Part shown: piece after piece, positions 1 to 7,902 of the stretch
Position numbering within the stretch: the stretch's first letter is position 1
How the letters are laid out: every line of letters begins with the position of its first letter
The notes under the pieces: model-generated
The model's database searches: none
What the model was told of the DNA's origin: nothing
What the model saw: the letters and a program-made list of their open reading frames with translations, nothing else
Assembly: GCA_038235165.1 (NCBI GenBank)
Contig: JBBSUG010000010.1
Span: forward strand, 62,001 to 126,000
Direction: 5' to 3'
DNA: 64,000 bases
Origin: GCA-002050365 sp038235165
GTDB lineage: Bacteria; Acidobacteriota; Blastocatellia; Pyrinomonadales; Pyrinomonadaceae
Position numbers and translations under genes: made by a program

Positions 1-1
1 C

Positions 2-220
2 GGTTTTATGGGTTATTTGGCGAGTCAGCCGACGATTGACGAAGCCGCGATGCGCCGCGCGATGGTTTACGGAACGGTGATGGCTTCGTTTAATGTCGAA
101 GAATTCGGCACGGAGCGCGTTGATCGTCTGACGCATTCAGAGATTAACGAGCGTTTCAGCGAATTCAAGAAATTGACGCATTTTGAAGAAATACCGTTCG
201 AACAAGCAACTTCGGCATAG
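2..220 (+). CDS. PfkB-family sugar kinase, C-terminal fragment
   Basis: Only the last 72 codons are in the window; the gene starts upstream of base 1, and the reading frame is open from base 2. The tail has the alanine/methionine-rich helix with VYGTVMASFNVEEFGTER and a charged end (INERFSEFKKLTHFEE). This resembles the C-terminus of ribokinase/adenosine kinase-like PfkB kinases, where this helix follows the anion-hole and catalytic Asp region (not visible here). Substrate cannot be told. It is followed by a long perfect hairpin that probably ends the transcript. Family assignment rests on the tail only, so confidence is moderate. Confidence 0.6.
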   Translation, partial: GFMGYLASQPTIDEAAMRRAMVYGTVMASFNVEEFGTERVDRLTHSEINERFSEFKKLTHFEEIPFEQATSA

Positions 221-227
221 TCGCTTG

Positions 228-305
228 ATGTCCCAAGTCCAACGTCTAAAGTCCAAAATAGAAGCGAAATGACTTTAGACGTTGGACTTGGGACATTGGA
301 CTTTT
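228..305 (+). terminator. Hairpin built of tandem heptamers, probable terminator
   Basis: Bases 228-253 and 271-296 form a perfect 26-bp inverted repeat with a 17-base loop, ending near a T-rich stretch (TTTTTT). Each arm is a heptamer array: left GTCCCAA, GTCCAAC, GTCTAAA, GTCCAAA; right GACTTTA, GACGTTG, GACTTGG, GACATTG, GACTTTT. It sits directly after the kinase stop codon, so termination is a natural role. It is also the first member of the short-tandem-repeat family seen throughout the window. Confidence 0.7.
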
Positions 306-365
306 TTAGGCTACAAGGTTTATTATTTTGCATATCCCACAGATTTTTACCTGAAAAATTTGTAA

Positions 366-1139
366 ATGATAGAACAAGAGAAACTTTCGCCGACAGTTTA
401 TACACGTCCCTTTTCCAATCGTTTGGTGGTTGTGATCGGTCTGATCGCCGCCGTTTGTTTGGCAGCGGGCTTTGCAGCGGCTTCGCAAAATCTCGCGCTG
501 TCTCAACGATGGCTGCTGATTACATTTTTAATCGTCTTCGCGGTTTTCGGACTGTCAATTTCCGTCTGGCTGATTTTGCGCGAATCGCGCCGCGCGATGA
601 TCGGCAGAGATTATAAGGAAATCGTCTGGCAGGTCATTTCGCCCGCCAACCAAAAGAGAAAGCTGAATGACGAAGTTCGGGAACTCGCTAAAATTTTAGG
701 TATTGCCGACGGACAATTGAGCGATTTGATGTCGGCTTATATCGTGGCGGAAGATTTGGCTCTCAGGAAGATTCAGCAGGAAGAAAAACGGTCTTTGTTT
801 CGGCATATCAGCATTGATAAAGTAGATTTCGACGCAGTTTTACTAAATGAAGATACGATAAATTTTATTGATGTCACTTTTTTGGTAGCCCCTGATTTTC
901 CGCAGGAAAAAATAAGTTTGAGCGCAGAAAAAATCGCCGCCGCCCGAAAGTCAATTGAGAAAAATTACGCTGATCCGAAAATAAAACTGTTGTTCGTGCT
1001 GGTCACGCAGCTCGACGAAAAAGACGGGGCGAAATTGCGCTCGACGCTCAACAAAAGCAGATTTTCCGCCGTTCCGGTTGATGTGGATATTAGTTTTTAC
1101 GATTTTGAAGAATTACAAAAAGTTTATGCGATGGACTAA
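366..1139 (+). CDS. Hypothetical two-helix membrane protein
   Basis: A 257-residue protein not assigned to a family. Residues about 18-40 and 47-70 are two hydrophobic helices separated by a short loop, so the protein is probably an inner-membrane hairpin with a cytoplasmic C-terminal domain of about 180 residues. The soluble part starts with a charged helical stretch (ISPANQKRKLNDEVRELAK) and continues with alternating strand/helix sequence (DAVLLNEDTINFIDVTFLV). That vaguely suggests a compact alpha/beta domain; no catalytic motif is clear. It stands between the kinase hairpin and fabI, same strand, with no overlap. The start is ATG, without a strong ribosome-binding site. Confidence 0.6.
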   Translation: MIEQEKLSPTVYTRPFSNRLVVVIGLIAAVCLAAGFAAASQNLALSQRWLLITFLIVFAVFGLSISVWLILRESRRAMIGRDYKEIVWQVISPANQKRKLNDEVRELAKILGIADGQLSDLMSAYIVAEDLALRKIQQEEKRSLFRHISIDKVDFDAVLLNEDTINFIDVTFLVAPDFPQEKISLSAEKIAAARKSIEKNYADPKIKLLFVLVTQLDEKDGAKLRSTLNKSRFSAVPVDVDISFYDFEELQKVYAMD

Positions 1140-1202
1140 ATTCGGTGAATCGTAAACAGCAAAGACTCTAGAACGGCTGACGATTGATGATTGACGAAAA
1201 AT

Positions 1203-1964
1203 ATGTTGGAAAATAAAGTTGGAATGATTTTCGGTGTAGCAAACAAACGCTCGATTGCGTGGGCTTGCGCTCAGGCGTGTATCGAAAACGGCGCGAAACT
1301 GGCTTTTACTTATCAGGGTGAAAGATTAAAGGAAAACGTCTTAAAATTGACGAAAGACGTGCCGAACACGATTGTCGTGCCGTGCGACGTGCAGAATCAG
1401 GCGCAGGTTGACGCGGCTTTTGAGGCAGTTGACAATGAATTCGGCAGACTCGATTTTTTAATTCATTCCATCGCTTATGCGCCGCGTGAAGCTCTCGAAG
1501 GCGAATTTTTGACGACCAGCCGCGAAGCATTTTTAACGGCACTCGACATCAGCACTTTTTCGCTGACACAGCTTTCGCTCGCGGCAGTTCCGCTGATGAA
1601 AAACGGCGGCAGCATTATCACGATGAGCTATTACGGCGCGGAAAAAGTCGTGCAGAATTACAACGTAATGGGTGTGGCAAAAGCCGCGCTCGAATCATCG
1701 GTCAGATATTTAGCCGAAGATTTAGGCAGACACGACATCCGTGTCAACGCAATCAGCGCGGGACCGATCAACACGCTTTCAGCACGCGGTGTCAAGGGAA
1801 TGGGCGCAATGCTGTCACACATCGCCGAAAAAGCACCGCTCCGGCGCAATGTCGAAGCCCGCGAAGTGGGCAACACCGCGCTTTTTCTCGTCAGCGATTT
1901 AGCTTCCGCCATTACCGGCGAGACGATTTACGTTGACTGCGGATTTAATGTTATTGGTATTTAG
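1203..1964 (+). CDS. fabI: Enoyl-[acyl-carrier-protein] reductase (NADH)
   Basis: FabI catalyses the last reduction of each fatty-acid elongation round in the cytoplasm. The sequence opens with the FabI-type nucleotide-binding loop GVANKRSIAWACA. It carries the catalytic pair as Tyr-x6-Lys in YNVMGVAKAAL (about Tyr153 and Lys160 from the chosen start), plus the second conserved Tyr in SYYGAEK. The C-terminus ends in the usual GETIYVDCG segment. Length (253 aa) is normal. The frame is also open from a TTG at 1191, but the ATG at 1203 gives the family's usual N-terminus; neither has a clear ribosome-binding site. An SDR of another kind is unlikely given the GVAN and SYYG motifs. Confidence 0.93.
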   Translation: MLENKVGMIFGVANKRSIAWACAQACIENGAKLAFTYQGERLKENVLKLTKDVPNTIVVPCDVQNQAQVDAAFEAVDNEFGRLDFLIHSIAYAPREALEGEFLTTSREAFLTALDISTFSLTQLSLAAVPLMKNGGSIITMSYYGAEKVVQNYNVMGVAKAALESSVRYLAEDLGRHDIRVNAISAGPINTLSARGVKGMGAMLSHIAEKAPLRRNVEAREVGNTALFLVSDLASAITGETIYVDCGFNVIGI

Positions 1965-2076
1965 GTCTAGGAAGTTTAGAAAGTCGGGAAAGTCTAGGAA
2001 GTCAAAGAGAAATATCATCTCTCGAAACCTCCTAAACTTCCTAGACTTCCTAAACTTCCCAGACTTCCCAGACTTT
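1965..2076. repeat. Inverted arrays of nine-base repeats between fabI and the LOG gene
   Basis: The whole gap is repeat. Left array (1965-2009): GTCTAGGAA-type nonamers five times (GTCTAGGAA, GTTTAGAAA, GTCGGGAAA, GTCTAGGAA, GTCAAAGAG). Right array (2032-2076): CTAAACTTC/CTAGACTTC/CCAGACTTC nonamers five times. The right array is the reverse complement of the left, so the RNA can fold into a long imperfect hairpin with about a 22-base loop. The right array ends one base before the next gene's ATG, leaving no room for a normal ribosome-binding site. Confidence 0.85.
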
Positions 2077-2077
2077 T

Positions 2078-2866
2078 ATGGCAGAAACAAAAGCAAATAA
2101 AACTAAAAAAGACGATGTGCCGAAATTACCGGAAACCGTCGCCGAAGCGAAAGAACTGGAAAAAACATCTTACTGGCGCACGACCGAAGACGAAGTTTTA
2201 CTGCGTTCGCCCGAACCGGACGACGTATTTAAAAGTTCCGATTCGTGGCGCGTTTTTCGGATTATGGGCGAGTTCGTCAATGGATTTGATTCGCTGGCGA
2301 CAATTACGAAAGGCGTTTCCGTGTTCGGTTCGGCGCGTACCAGCGAAGACAACGAAAATTACATCGCGGCGCGTGAAACCGGCAAATTACTGGCAGAAGC
2401 CGGTTTTGAAGTTATCACCGGCGGCGGTCCCGGAATTATGGAAGCGGCCAATCGCGGCGCGTTCGAGGCGGGAAAAGTTTCCGTCGGGTGCAATATCGAA
2501 CTGCCGTTTGAACAGCAGCCGAATCCGTATCAAAATAAAAGTTTGACGTTCAAATATTTTATGGTGCGGAAAACGATGTTCATCAAATACAGCAACGCCT
2601 ATATCATTTTCCCCGGCGGCTTCGGCACGATGGACGAAGTTTTTGAAGCATTAACGCTAATTCAGACTAGAAAAATCCGCAACTTCCCCGTCGTTTTGTT
2701 CGGTTCTTCTTACTGGAAGGGCTTAGTTTCGTGGATGACCTCGACGATGCTTAATGAGAAAAATATCAATGCCGAAGATTTGGGTCTGATGTATTTGACC
2801 GATTCGCCGAAGGAAGCGGTTGATTTTATTATCGAAACCTGTCAGGAAAACGAGTCGAAAAAATAA
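2078..2866 (+). CDS. LOG-family protein (TIGR00730, nucleoside 5'-monophosphate phosphoribohydrolase-like)
   Basis: This family cleaves nucleoside monophosphates to base plus ribose 5-phosphate; plant and actinobacterial members activate cytokinins, and older annotation calls them lysine decarboxylases. The two hallmarks are visible: GGGPGIMEAANRGAFE at residues 115-130 and PGGFGTMDE at 179-187, with a Rossmann-like VSVFGSART at the start of the domain. The first 70 residues are a charged N-terminal extension. The ATG follows directly on the nonamer hairpin. The gene ends tail-to-tail with cutA (stop codons adjacent at 2866/2867). The actual bacterial substrate is unknown. Confidence 0.88.
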   Translation: MAETKANKTKKDDVPKLPETVAEAKELEKTSYWRTTEDEVLLRSPEPDDVFKSSDSWRVFRIMGEFVNGFDSLATITKGVSVFGSARTSEDNENYIAARETGKLLAEAGFEVITGGGPGIMEAANRGAFEAGKVSVGCNIELPFEQQPNPYQNKSLTFKYFMVRKTMFIKYSNAYIIFPGGFGTMDEVFEALTLIQTRKIRNFPVVLFGSSYWKGLVSWMTSTMLNEKNINAEDLGLMYLTDSPKEAVDFIIETCQENESKK

Positions 2867-3175
2867 TCAGTCGAGATAATTTTTCATCCAATCGAGATAT
2901 TTTCCCGAAATTTTGCTCGACTCAAGCGCAATGATTTCAGGCACGTCGTAGCTGTGATGCGCCTGAATAAATTTTTCAACTTCCGTAAATTTTTCGGAAA
3001 GCGTTTTGATTAAAAGTAGATGTTCCGAATCATTTTGAACTTGACCTTCCCAAAAATAGAAAGATTTGATTGGCGGTAAAACCTGAACACAAGCGGCGAG
3101 TTTTTCTTCGACAATCTTTCGCGCCAAGTCTTCCGCTTCTTCGACATTCGGAGTTGTTATCAAAACGATAATCAT
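2867..3175 (-). CDS. cutA: CutA1 divalent-ion tolerance protein
   Basis: A 102-residue protein of the trimeric, PII-like CutA1 family, linked genetically to copper and divalent-metal tolerance; its biochemical role is unsettled. The sequence shows the family's pattern: ITTPNVEEAEDLARKIVEEKLAACVQ at the start (quoted in parts: ITTPN, LAACVQ), a central FYFWEGQVQ strand, and the signature HSYDVPEIIAL. Length is typical and there is no signal peptide. Its stop codon abuts the stop of the convergent LOG gene with no terminator between them. Confidence 0.92.
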   Translation of the reverse strand: MIIVLITTPNVEEAEDLARKIVEEKLAACVQVLPPIKSFYFWEGQVQNDSEHLLLIKTLSEKFTEVEKFIQAHHSYDVPEIIALESSKISGKYLDWMKNYLD

Positions 3176-3190
3176 AAAAAATTCTAAATA

Positions 3191-3230
3191 AAAAAGGTAA
3201 GAAACTGTTGTAACAATTTCTTACCTTTTT
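3191..3230 (-). terminator. Intrinsic terminator after the M48 peptidase gene
   Basis: Bases 3191-3204 (AAAAAGGTAAGAAA) pair perfectly with 3217-3230 around a 12-base loop. Read on the minus strand, the stem is A-rich on one side and T-rich on the other, ending in a T run. It lies just past the stop of the minus-strand peptidase gene and before cutA. Confidence 0.85.
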
Positions 3231-3245
3231 ACTTTGTAGAATCGA

Positions 3246-4217
3246 CTATTTGTTCATCAAATCTTTATATTGACCGTCTTCAACCCATTTCAAAATCTCC
3301 GATACGCGCCAAATCGGAAACGGATGCGAAAGTCCGGCGTTGAGAAGATCAGCCCAGAATTTATCGAGTTTTTTCTCGTCGTAATTTTTTTCAAATTCGC
3401 GCGCCTGTTCCAAAAATTCGTCGTAATTCATATTGTAAGCGAAGGTTCCGCCGGCGAGCTTCATCATCGTGCTGCCGATAACGTGCGCGTCCTGCGTGAC
3501 GAGCAGTGCGGCACGGTCGCAGGAAAGTTCGGCTTTTCGCGCCCACGAAAGCAATGAACTGCTGATTCCCGCAGAAATCATAAATTTTATAATTTCCGAT
3601 CCAGGAATCAAACGGGCGATTGAAGCGTTAGCAAGTGCTTCAATCAATCGCGCCGCCGTCAAATAAAGAACGTGTTCGGCGTGAATATGTCCGACTTCGT
3701 GCGCGATAACCGCCAGAGTTTCTTCGTCGTTTAATCGCTCCAAAAGTCCTGAGTGCATTACGATTACGGGTTTTTCAACGCCGCCCGTAAAGGCATTGAC
3801 AATCGGATTTTGCTGGATAAAAAAGTCCGGCATATCAACGCCGAGCGTCGTGCAGGCGATTTGCAGCTTGGCGTGTAAATCAGGACATTGTTTCGGCGTC
3901 ACTTTGACCGCGCTCGCCATAAACATCACGCGAATCGCCGATTCGCCCGTGACTTTCAATAACTGTTTTAACGCCGTATCAACGCCCGGAATCGCTTTGA
4001 GCGCGGCAAGTGCTTTGCTGTCAGCCGGATGAATATATTCGTGTTTGTTCAAATCCGCAAATTTTTTGTGCGGCGCATTTGAAAGCGGCAGACGGCACTT
4101 TCCGCATTTCGCTTCACCGTTAATATAATCTTCCTTGACAGCGTTTTTCTGTCCGCAATAACGACACCGAACGCTGTATTTTTCGGCGACTGCGGCTGAT
4201 GAATCATTTGTTGGCAT
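3246..4217 (-). CDS. M48-family zinc metalloprotease with N-terminal zinc ribbon
   Basis: The protein has two parts. Residues 18-41 form a four-cysteine zinc ribbon (CRYCGQK then CGKC). Residues about 90-300 are an M48 peptidase with HEVGH at 173-177 and the third zinc ligand Glu230 in the ELSCDRAAL motif. Hydrophobic stretches flank the active site (YLTAARLIEALANASIARL and a following helix), as in HtpX-like proteases, so membrane association is possible; no signal peptide is seen. M48 proteins act in quality control of membrane or envelope proteins. The ATG start has no obvious ribosome-binding site. It is transcribed away from its upstream neighbour and ends at a clear terminator. Confidence 0.9.
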   Translation of the reverse strand: MPTNDSSAAVAEKYSVRCRYCGQKNAVKEDYINGEAKCGKCRLPLSNAPHKKFADLNKHEYIHPADSKALAALKAIPGVDTALKQLLKVTGESAIRVMFMASAVKVTPKQCPDLHAKLQIACTTLGVDMPDFFIQQNPIVNAFTGGVEKPVIVMHSGLLERLNDEETLAVIAHEVGHIHAEHVLYLTAARLIEALANASIARLIPGSEIIKFMISAGISSSLLSWARKAELSCDRAALLVTQDAHVIGSTMMKLAGGTFAYNMNYDEFLEQAREFEKNYDEKKLDKFWADLLNAGLSHPFPIWRVSEILKWVEDGQYKDLMNK

Positions 4218-4305
4218 AATTTTAAAGTTTAAATAGATTTCTCCAATAATTCAAATCTATATTTGAGATGTTCCAAATGCCGATAAGTTGTAAAAAGTTT
4301 CGCGT

Positions 4306-4535
4306 GGAGCGCGGAAGTACCGTCCGCCTCAACGCCGGTGAAAGCGAGGGGTTGAACACGTTCATAAATAAAAATTTGTTCGACAACGCTTGCATCATTA
4401 CTATTTCCGGCTGGCGGACGAGACTTTCGCACTTCGGTTGAGGCGTTGAATGCGTTCGAGTGTGTGAACTTTGGTGACAAACTATTCAACGCATCGCTTC
4501 GCTAGCGTTGGCGGACGAGCCGTCCGCGCTCCTGG
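4306..4535. repeat. Mobile-like repeat element, copy A
   Basis: About 230 bp bounded by related inverted ends: GGAGCGCGGAAGTACCGTCC at 4306 and, at the other edge, GCGGACGAGCCGTCCGCGCT ending CCTGG at 4535. The right end holds a perfect 7-bp stem with a 3-base loop. The last 25 bases are identical to 22292-22316, and the left end matches 22086-22107 closely. A third, inverted end-like motif (GCGGACGAGACTTTCGCAC) lies inside. There is no transposase. The element supplies the stop codon and last residues of the gene ending at 4486. Confidence 0.7.
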
Positions 4536-5589
4536 TGAAGCAGGTATTGGCGATTGTTACAAAATTCTTGCTGTCGGTGAAGCCGTAATCCTCGTCATAC
4601 CAGAGTTTTAGTGTTTCGGTGGTTTTGGTCAAATCCGCCGCTGATAACTCAGGATATTTTTCTTTCCATTGAATGCAACTTTGTTTTTTGACGGTTCGGC
4701 GGACGTATCCGCGCAATCCTTTGATATAGATTGACGGATTATACGCCTCGTTAAAATGTTCGGAGATAAATGGTTTGAGCAATATTTCGCGTAAATCTTC
4801 CTCATCGTTAAATTTCCAAACACCGTCTTTGAGAACGACGACCGCCGGTTTTATGTTATCGCCGATTTTCACTTCGCGCGTCAAACCCTGATAAAATTTT
4901 ATCCCGGCGTAGTTGGCGGACAAATCAGCGTTTGAATAAACTCCCGAAATCAAAGTTCCGTAGTAAGTTCGTTCGGTTGATTTGCCCCATTTGACTGCTT
5001 TTTTTGCAGCTTGTTCCGGTGCTGATCCGTCTGCAACAGCGCGGTTGTATATTTTGTAATATGAATAGCCCTGTTGAAAAATATGCGCGATTTTGTCCGT
5101 CCCGAACTGCATTCCGTAAAGATTGACGGTCGAACTGATGCCGACGTAATCGCTGGGGAAAACGTAAAAGATTGATTTCCGAAAACTCGTTTTGTAACGT
5201 GCCGGATGGGCGGTAAATTTGTGCGATTCCATCCAACTGCCGGAAGCCGTGAACGGCGGAATGCCGGTTCCGAGCAAATTATAAAGTTGCCGCGCCACCG
5301 AATCTTCCGACTGGAGAGATTTCAGTTTTTCGCGTTCTTTTTCCGCTGATTCACACTTTGATTTTTCGCTTTTCCCGACAAGACAGTTTTCCGCAATCGT
5401 GATATTGATGTTTAATTTTTCAACCGCCGCCTTTAAATTATCTTCAACGTATTGCGAAACTTCATCGCCAATGTCGGCGAGCGGTTCGGGCGGCAAATTA
5501 AATTGATCGGTTTCAAAGGCAAATACAAACGTCGAATTTGCCAGTAAAACAGCGCATAAAACAAATCTGATAATTTTTTGCAGCTTCAT
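4486..5589 (-). CDS. Secreted hypothetical protein whose end lies in a repeat
   Basis: A 367-residue protein with a clear signal peptide (MKLQKIIRFVLCAVLLANST, cleavage near VFAF). A charged helical region with two cysteines (NCLVGKSEKSKC) follows, then a conserved-looking core containing FGTDKIAHIFQQGYSYYKIY and TERTYYGTLISGVYSNADLS. The core looks like a real envelope-protein family but I cannot name it. The last about 15 residues (TRSADGSSANASEAMR) are encoded by the repeat element at 4306-4535. The original C-terminus was probably replaced or extended when that repeat arrived. Confidence 0.7.
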   Translation of the reverse strand: MKLQKIIRFVLCAVLLANSTFVFAFETDQFNLPPEPLADIGDEVSQYVEDNLKAAVEKLNINITIAENCLVGKSEKSKCESAEKEREKLKSLQSEDSVARQLYNLLGTGIPPFTASGSWMESHKFTAHPARYKTSFRKSIFYVFPSDYVGISSTVNLYGMQFGTDKIAHIFQQGYSYYKIYNRAVADGSAPEQAAKKAVKWGKSTERTYYGTLISGVYSNADLSANYAGIKFYQGLTREVKIGDNIKPAVVVLKDGVWKFNDEEDLREILLKPFISEHFNEAYNPSIYIKGLRGYVRRTVKKQSCIQWKEKYPELSAADLTKTTETLKLWYDEDYGFTDSKNFVTIANTCFTRSADGSSANASEAMR

Positions 5590-5601
5590 AACCTGAAAAG
5601 G

Positions 5602-5728
5602 GTAACGCAGTCGTTCCGACTGCCGTCTCGGATTCGTCCCGCTTCCGAGTCAAAAATTCCGGCGTGATCAAAGAAGTGAGCGCGGGACGCAATATCTTCG
5701 ATGACACCAGTCGGGACGACTGCGTTAC
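5602..5728. repeat. Long-range inverted repeat between two minus-strand genes
   Basis: GTAACGCAGTCGT at 5602 onward pairs with ACGACTGCGTTAC ending at 5728, giving 21-base arms (5602-5622 and 5708-5728) with one mismatch. Smaller nested palindromes lie inside (CTCGGA...TCCGAG and GTCCCGC...GCGGGAC), so the RNA could form a branched structure. The right arm covers the stop codon of the methyltransferase gene (5725-5727). It may act as a terminator or be a REP-like repeat. Confidence 0.65.
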
Positions 5729-6927
5729 TCTTTGATGCGCTTTAACCGAACGACTGTTTCGACGTGATGAGTTTGCGGAAATAAGTCCACGGCAGTGATT
5801 GATTCAATCGTGTAACTTTCCGCCAAAATTCGCAAATCACGGGCTAAAATCGAAGGTTCGCAGGAAACGTAGGAAATTTCACGCGGTTTTATTTTCAGCA
5901 GACTTTGAATTGTTTCTTTCTCCGTTCCGCTGCGCGGCGGGTCGAGCAGAACAAAATCAGTTTCCTGCATCTCAGCCGCATTATCAGTCAGCCAATCACT
6001 GACATTTTCACAGGCAAAGTCGGCATTTTCGATTCGCGCATTTTCGACATTTTTCCGCGCAAAATCAACCGCTCGTTCGTAACCTTCAACACCGGTGACT
6101 TTCGTAAAGTTTTTTGCCAGCGGCAATGTGAAAAGTCCGACTCCGCAATATAAATCAAGCGCGGTTTTGCCGCTTGCGCCGCCGATGGCAATTTCGATTA
6201 AAGATTCGATTAAAAACGGATTGCCCTGAAAAAAGCTCTGCGCGTCGTAGAAATAACGATTGCCGTGCGCCTGAAAACTGATTTCTTCGGTCGGTTCGAT
6301 GATTTCGTTCGAGTAGATTGAAACATCTTCGCCGCTGTTCGCCGCTTCGATTTCGACGATTTCCGCCCAGAAACTTTCCCATTCAACGGTATCGCGCAGT
6401 TCCGTCAGAAGATTACTCAGTTCGGGCGTGAGAATCGGACAAGTCTCAACATCAATGACGGCGTGTGAATTTCGCTGAAAATAACCGATTTTCTTCCGCC
6501 GCGTGTCAACGTGCCACGAAGCGCGGGCGCGATAGGCGTAATCGTGCTGACTGCCGATGATTTGAATTTCCCGGTCGAAATTTATTTTACCCAACCGCGA
6601 CAAACAATCTTTGATAATTTCGATTTTCGCCGCAAGTTGCGCTTTGTAATTTAACTGCTGAAAATTACAGCCGCCGCAGCGTCCGAAATAACCGCATTGC
6701 GGCACAGCCCGATCCGCCGACGGTTCGATAATTTCGACGATTTCGGTGAACGCGGTTTTCCCTTTTATCTGAATTATTTTGACGCGCAGCCGGTCGCCTT
6801 TGGCGGCGAGCGAGACGAAAACGGTCAGGTTTTCAGCGAATGCCAGCCCGTAACCGTTCGGCACGATTTTTTCGACGGTAACTTCCAGAGTTTCACCGAT
6901 TTTGTAATTTTTGCTCAATAGATACAC
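5725..6927 (-). CDS. RlmD/TrmA-family (uracil-5-)-methyltransferase
   Basis: A SAM-dependent enzyme that methylates C5 of a uridine in rRNA or tRNA. Residues about 8-65 are a TRAM RNA-binding domain. Four cysteines for the [4Fe-4S] cluster are seen at 78, 84, 87 and 163 (CGYFGRCGGC and ETCPIL). The C-terminal Rossmann domain has LDLYCGVGLFTLPLA for SAM binding, LDPPRSG, and the nucleophile Cys in SCEPSILARDL. The 400-residue length fits RlmD/RlmCD-like enzymes; rRNA or tRNA target cannot be decided. The start is GTG. The stop codon lies in an inverted repeat. Confidence 0.88.
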   Translation of the reverse strand: MYLLSKNYKIGETLEVTVEKIVPNGYGLAFAENLTVFVSLAAKGDRLRVKIIQIKGKTAFTEIVEIIEPSADRAVPQCGYFGRCGGCNFQQLNYKAQLAAKIEIIKDCLSRLGKINFDREIQIIGSQHDYAYRARASWHVDTRRKKIGYFQRNSHAVIDVETCPILTPELSNLLTELRDTVEWESFWAEIVEIEAANSGEDVSIYSNEIIEPTEEISFQAHGNRYFYDAQSFFQGNPFLIESLIEIAIGGASGKTALDLYCGVGLFTLPLAKNFTKVTGVEGYERAVDFARKNVENARIENADFACENVSDWLTDNAAEMQETDFVLLDPPRSGTEKETIQSLLKIKPREISYVSCEPSILARDLRILAESYTIESITAVDLFPQTHHVETVVRLKRIKE

Positions 6928-6948
6928 TCGACTGCTTGAAATAAATTT

Positions 6949-7854
6949 TTAATATCCGGGCTGATTACCAAAATTCGGCGGCGGCGGCGGCGTGTGTTGA
7001 AAAGAACTTTGAGTTCTGCCGAAAACGCTTTGATAAGCCGCGAAAAATGCGGCGCAGATGATCGGGGCGACAAATAAAACCCCGACGCAACATACTAAAA
7101 TTCCGACAAAAGCTATTAAGGAAAGTAGAATCATCAAAAGAATAAGCCCGCCAATATTAGCGAAGCCGCCTTTGACACTAAGCATCAAAGCCTCGCCACC
7201 CGAAAGATTGCGTTCTGAAATGAGCGGATATACAAAAGCTGTCAAAGCGTTGGCAATTATATTTGCAGCGATGGTAAAGAACACAATCACCAAAATCACC
7301 AGAAAAAATGCACCGAAAATCGCCGGATTCAACTTCCCGTCTTTAACGAGCATTCCCATCCCGAAAGCGGAAACACCAACTGCCGCGCCGCCGATTAATG
7401 TGACGGCACTGATTATAAATTGAACCGCCGCCAAAACCACCGCGACGATCAAACACGGCTGCCATTTTTGAAAACCGGCGAACAAATCGTTAAAATCGGC
7501 GACTCCGCCGCTGACTTTGTTTGACAAGGCTTGGTAAATACCACAAAACAAAGCTCCCGAAGCCGTTACTATGATAATGTTGGTAAAGATGCTGATAAAC
7601 ATCGAAATCACATTGGGAATAATCGCCGCCGATACTTTCCCCGCATCACCGGCATTTGCCGTCGCCACGCCGAGCGCACCTGAAATTCCGAGCGCAATCA
7701 GATTATTAATAAACCCCAAAGCCATCGCCGCAACAACCAACAAAATGATTGCCACCGTCGTCATAAAGAAGAACGTCCAATAATCGTTTTTGATGATGCC
7801 CCAACCGTCTTCAATACTCCCGACGGGTCGCACCGCACCGGATTGAAATTCCAT
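6949..7854 (-). CDS. Multi-pass membrane protein of unknown function
   Basis: A 301-residue protein with about six hydrophobic helices, starting after a short polar N-terminus (GSIEDGWGIIKNDYWTFF). The last 25 residues are a soluble proline-rich tail (HTPPPPPNFGNQPGY). The glycine/alanine-rich helices and the GWGIIKNDYW opening recall bacterial YciC/DUF975-like membrane proteins, but I do not make a firm assignment. A strong ribosome-binding site (AAGGAGAAA, 6-7 bases before ATG) supports the start. It lies 21 bases upstream of the methyltransferase gene on the same strand and is probably co-transcribed with it. Confidence 0.7.
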   Translation of the reverse strand: MEFQSGAVRPVGSIEDGWGIIKNDYWTFFFMTTVAIILLVVAAMALGFINNLIALGISGALGVATANAGDAGKVSAAIIPNVISMFISIFTNIIIVTASGALFCGIYQALSNKVSGGVADFNDLFAGFQKWQPCLIVAVVLAAVQFIISAVTLIGGAAVGVSAFGMGMLVKDGKLNPAIFGAFFLVILVIVFFTIAANIIANALTAFVYPLISERNLSGGEALMLSVKGGFANIGGLILLMILLSLIAFVGILVCCVGVLFVAPIICAAFFAAYQSVFGRTQSSFQHTPPPPPNFGNQPGY

Positions 7855-7902
7855 ATTTTTCTCCTTTTTTTTACTTTATCTGATAGAAATTTTTACCACA
7901 AA

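Noticed and set aside
4229..4489. Open frame of 86 codons on the minus strand just after the M48 gene
   Set aside because: Most of it runs through the repeat element copy A; there is no ribosome-binding site or recognisable protein sequence.
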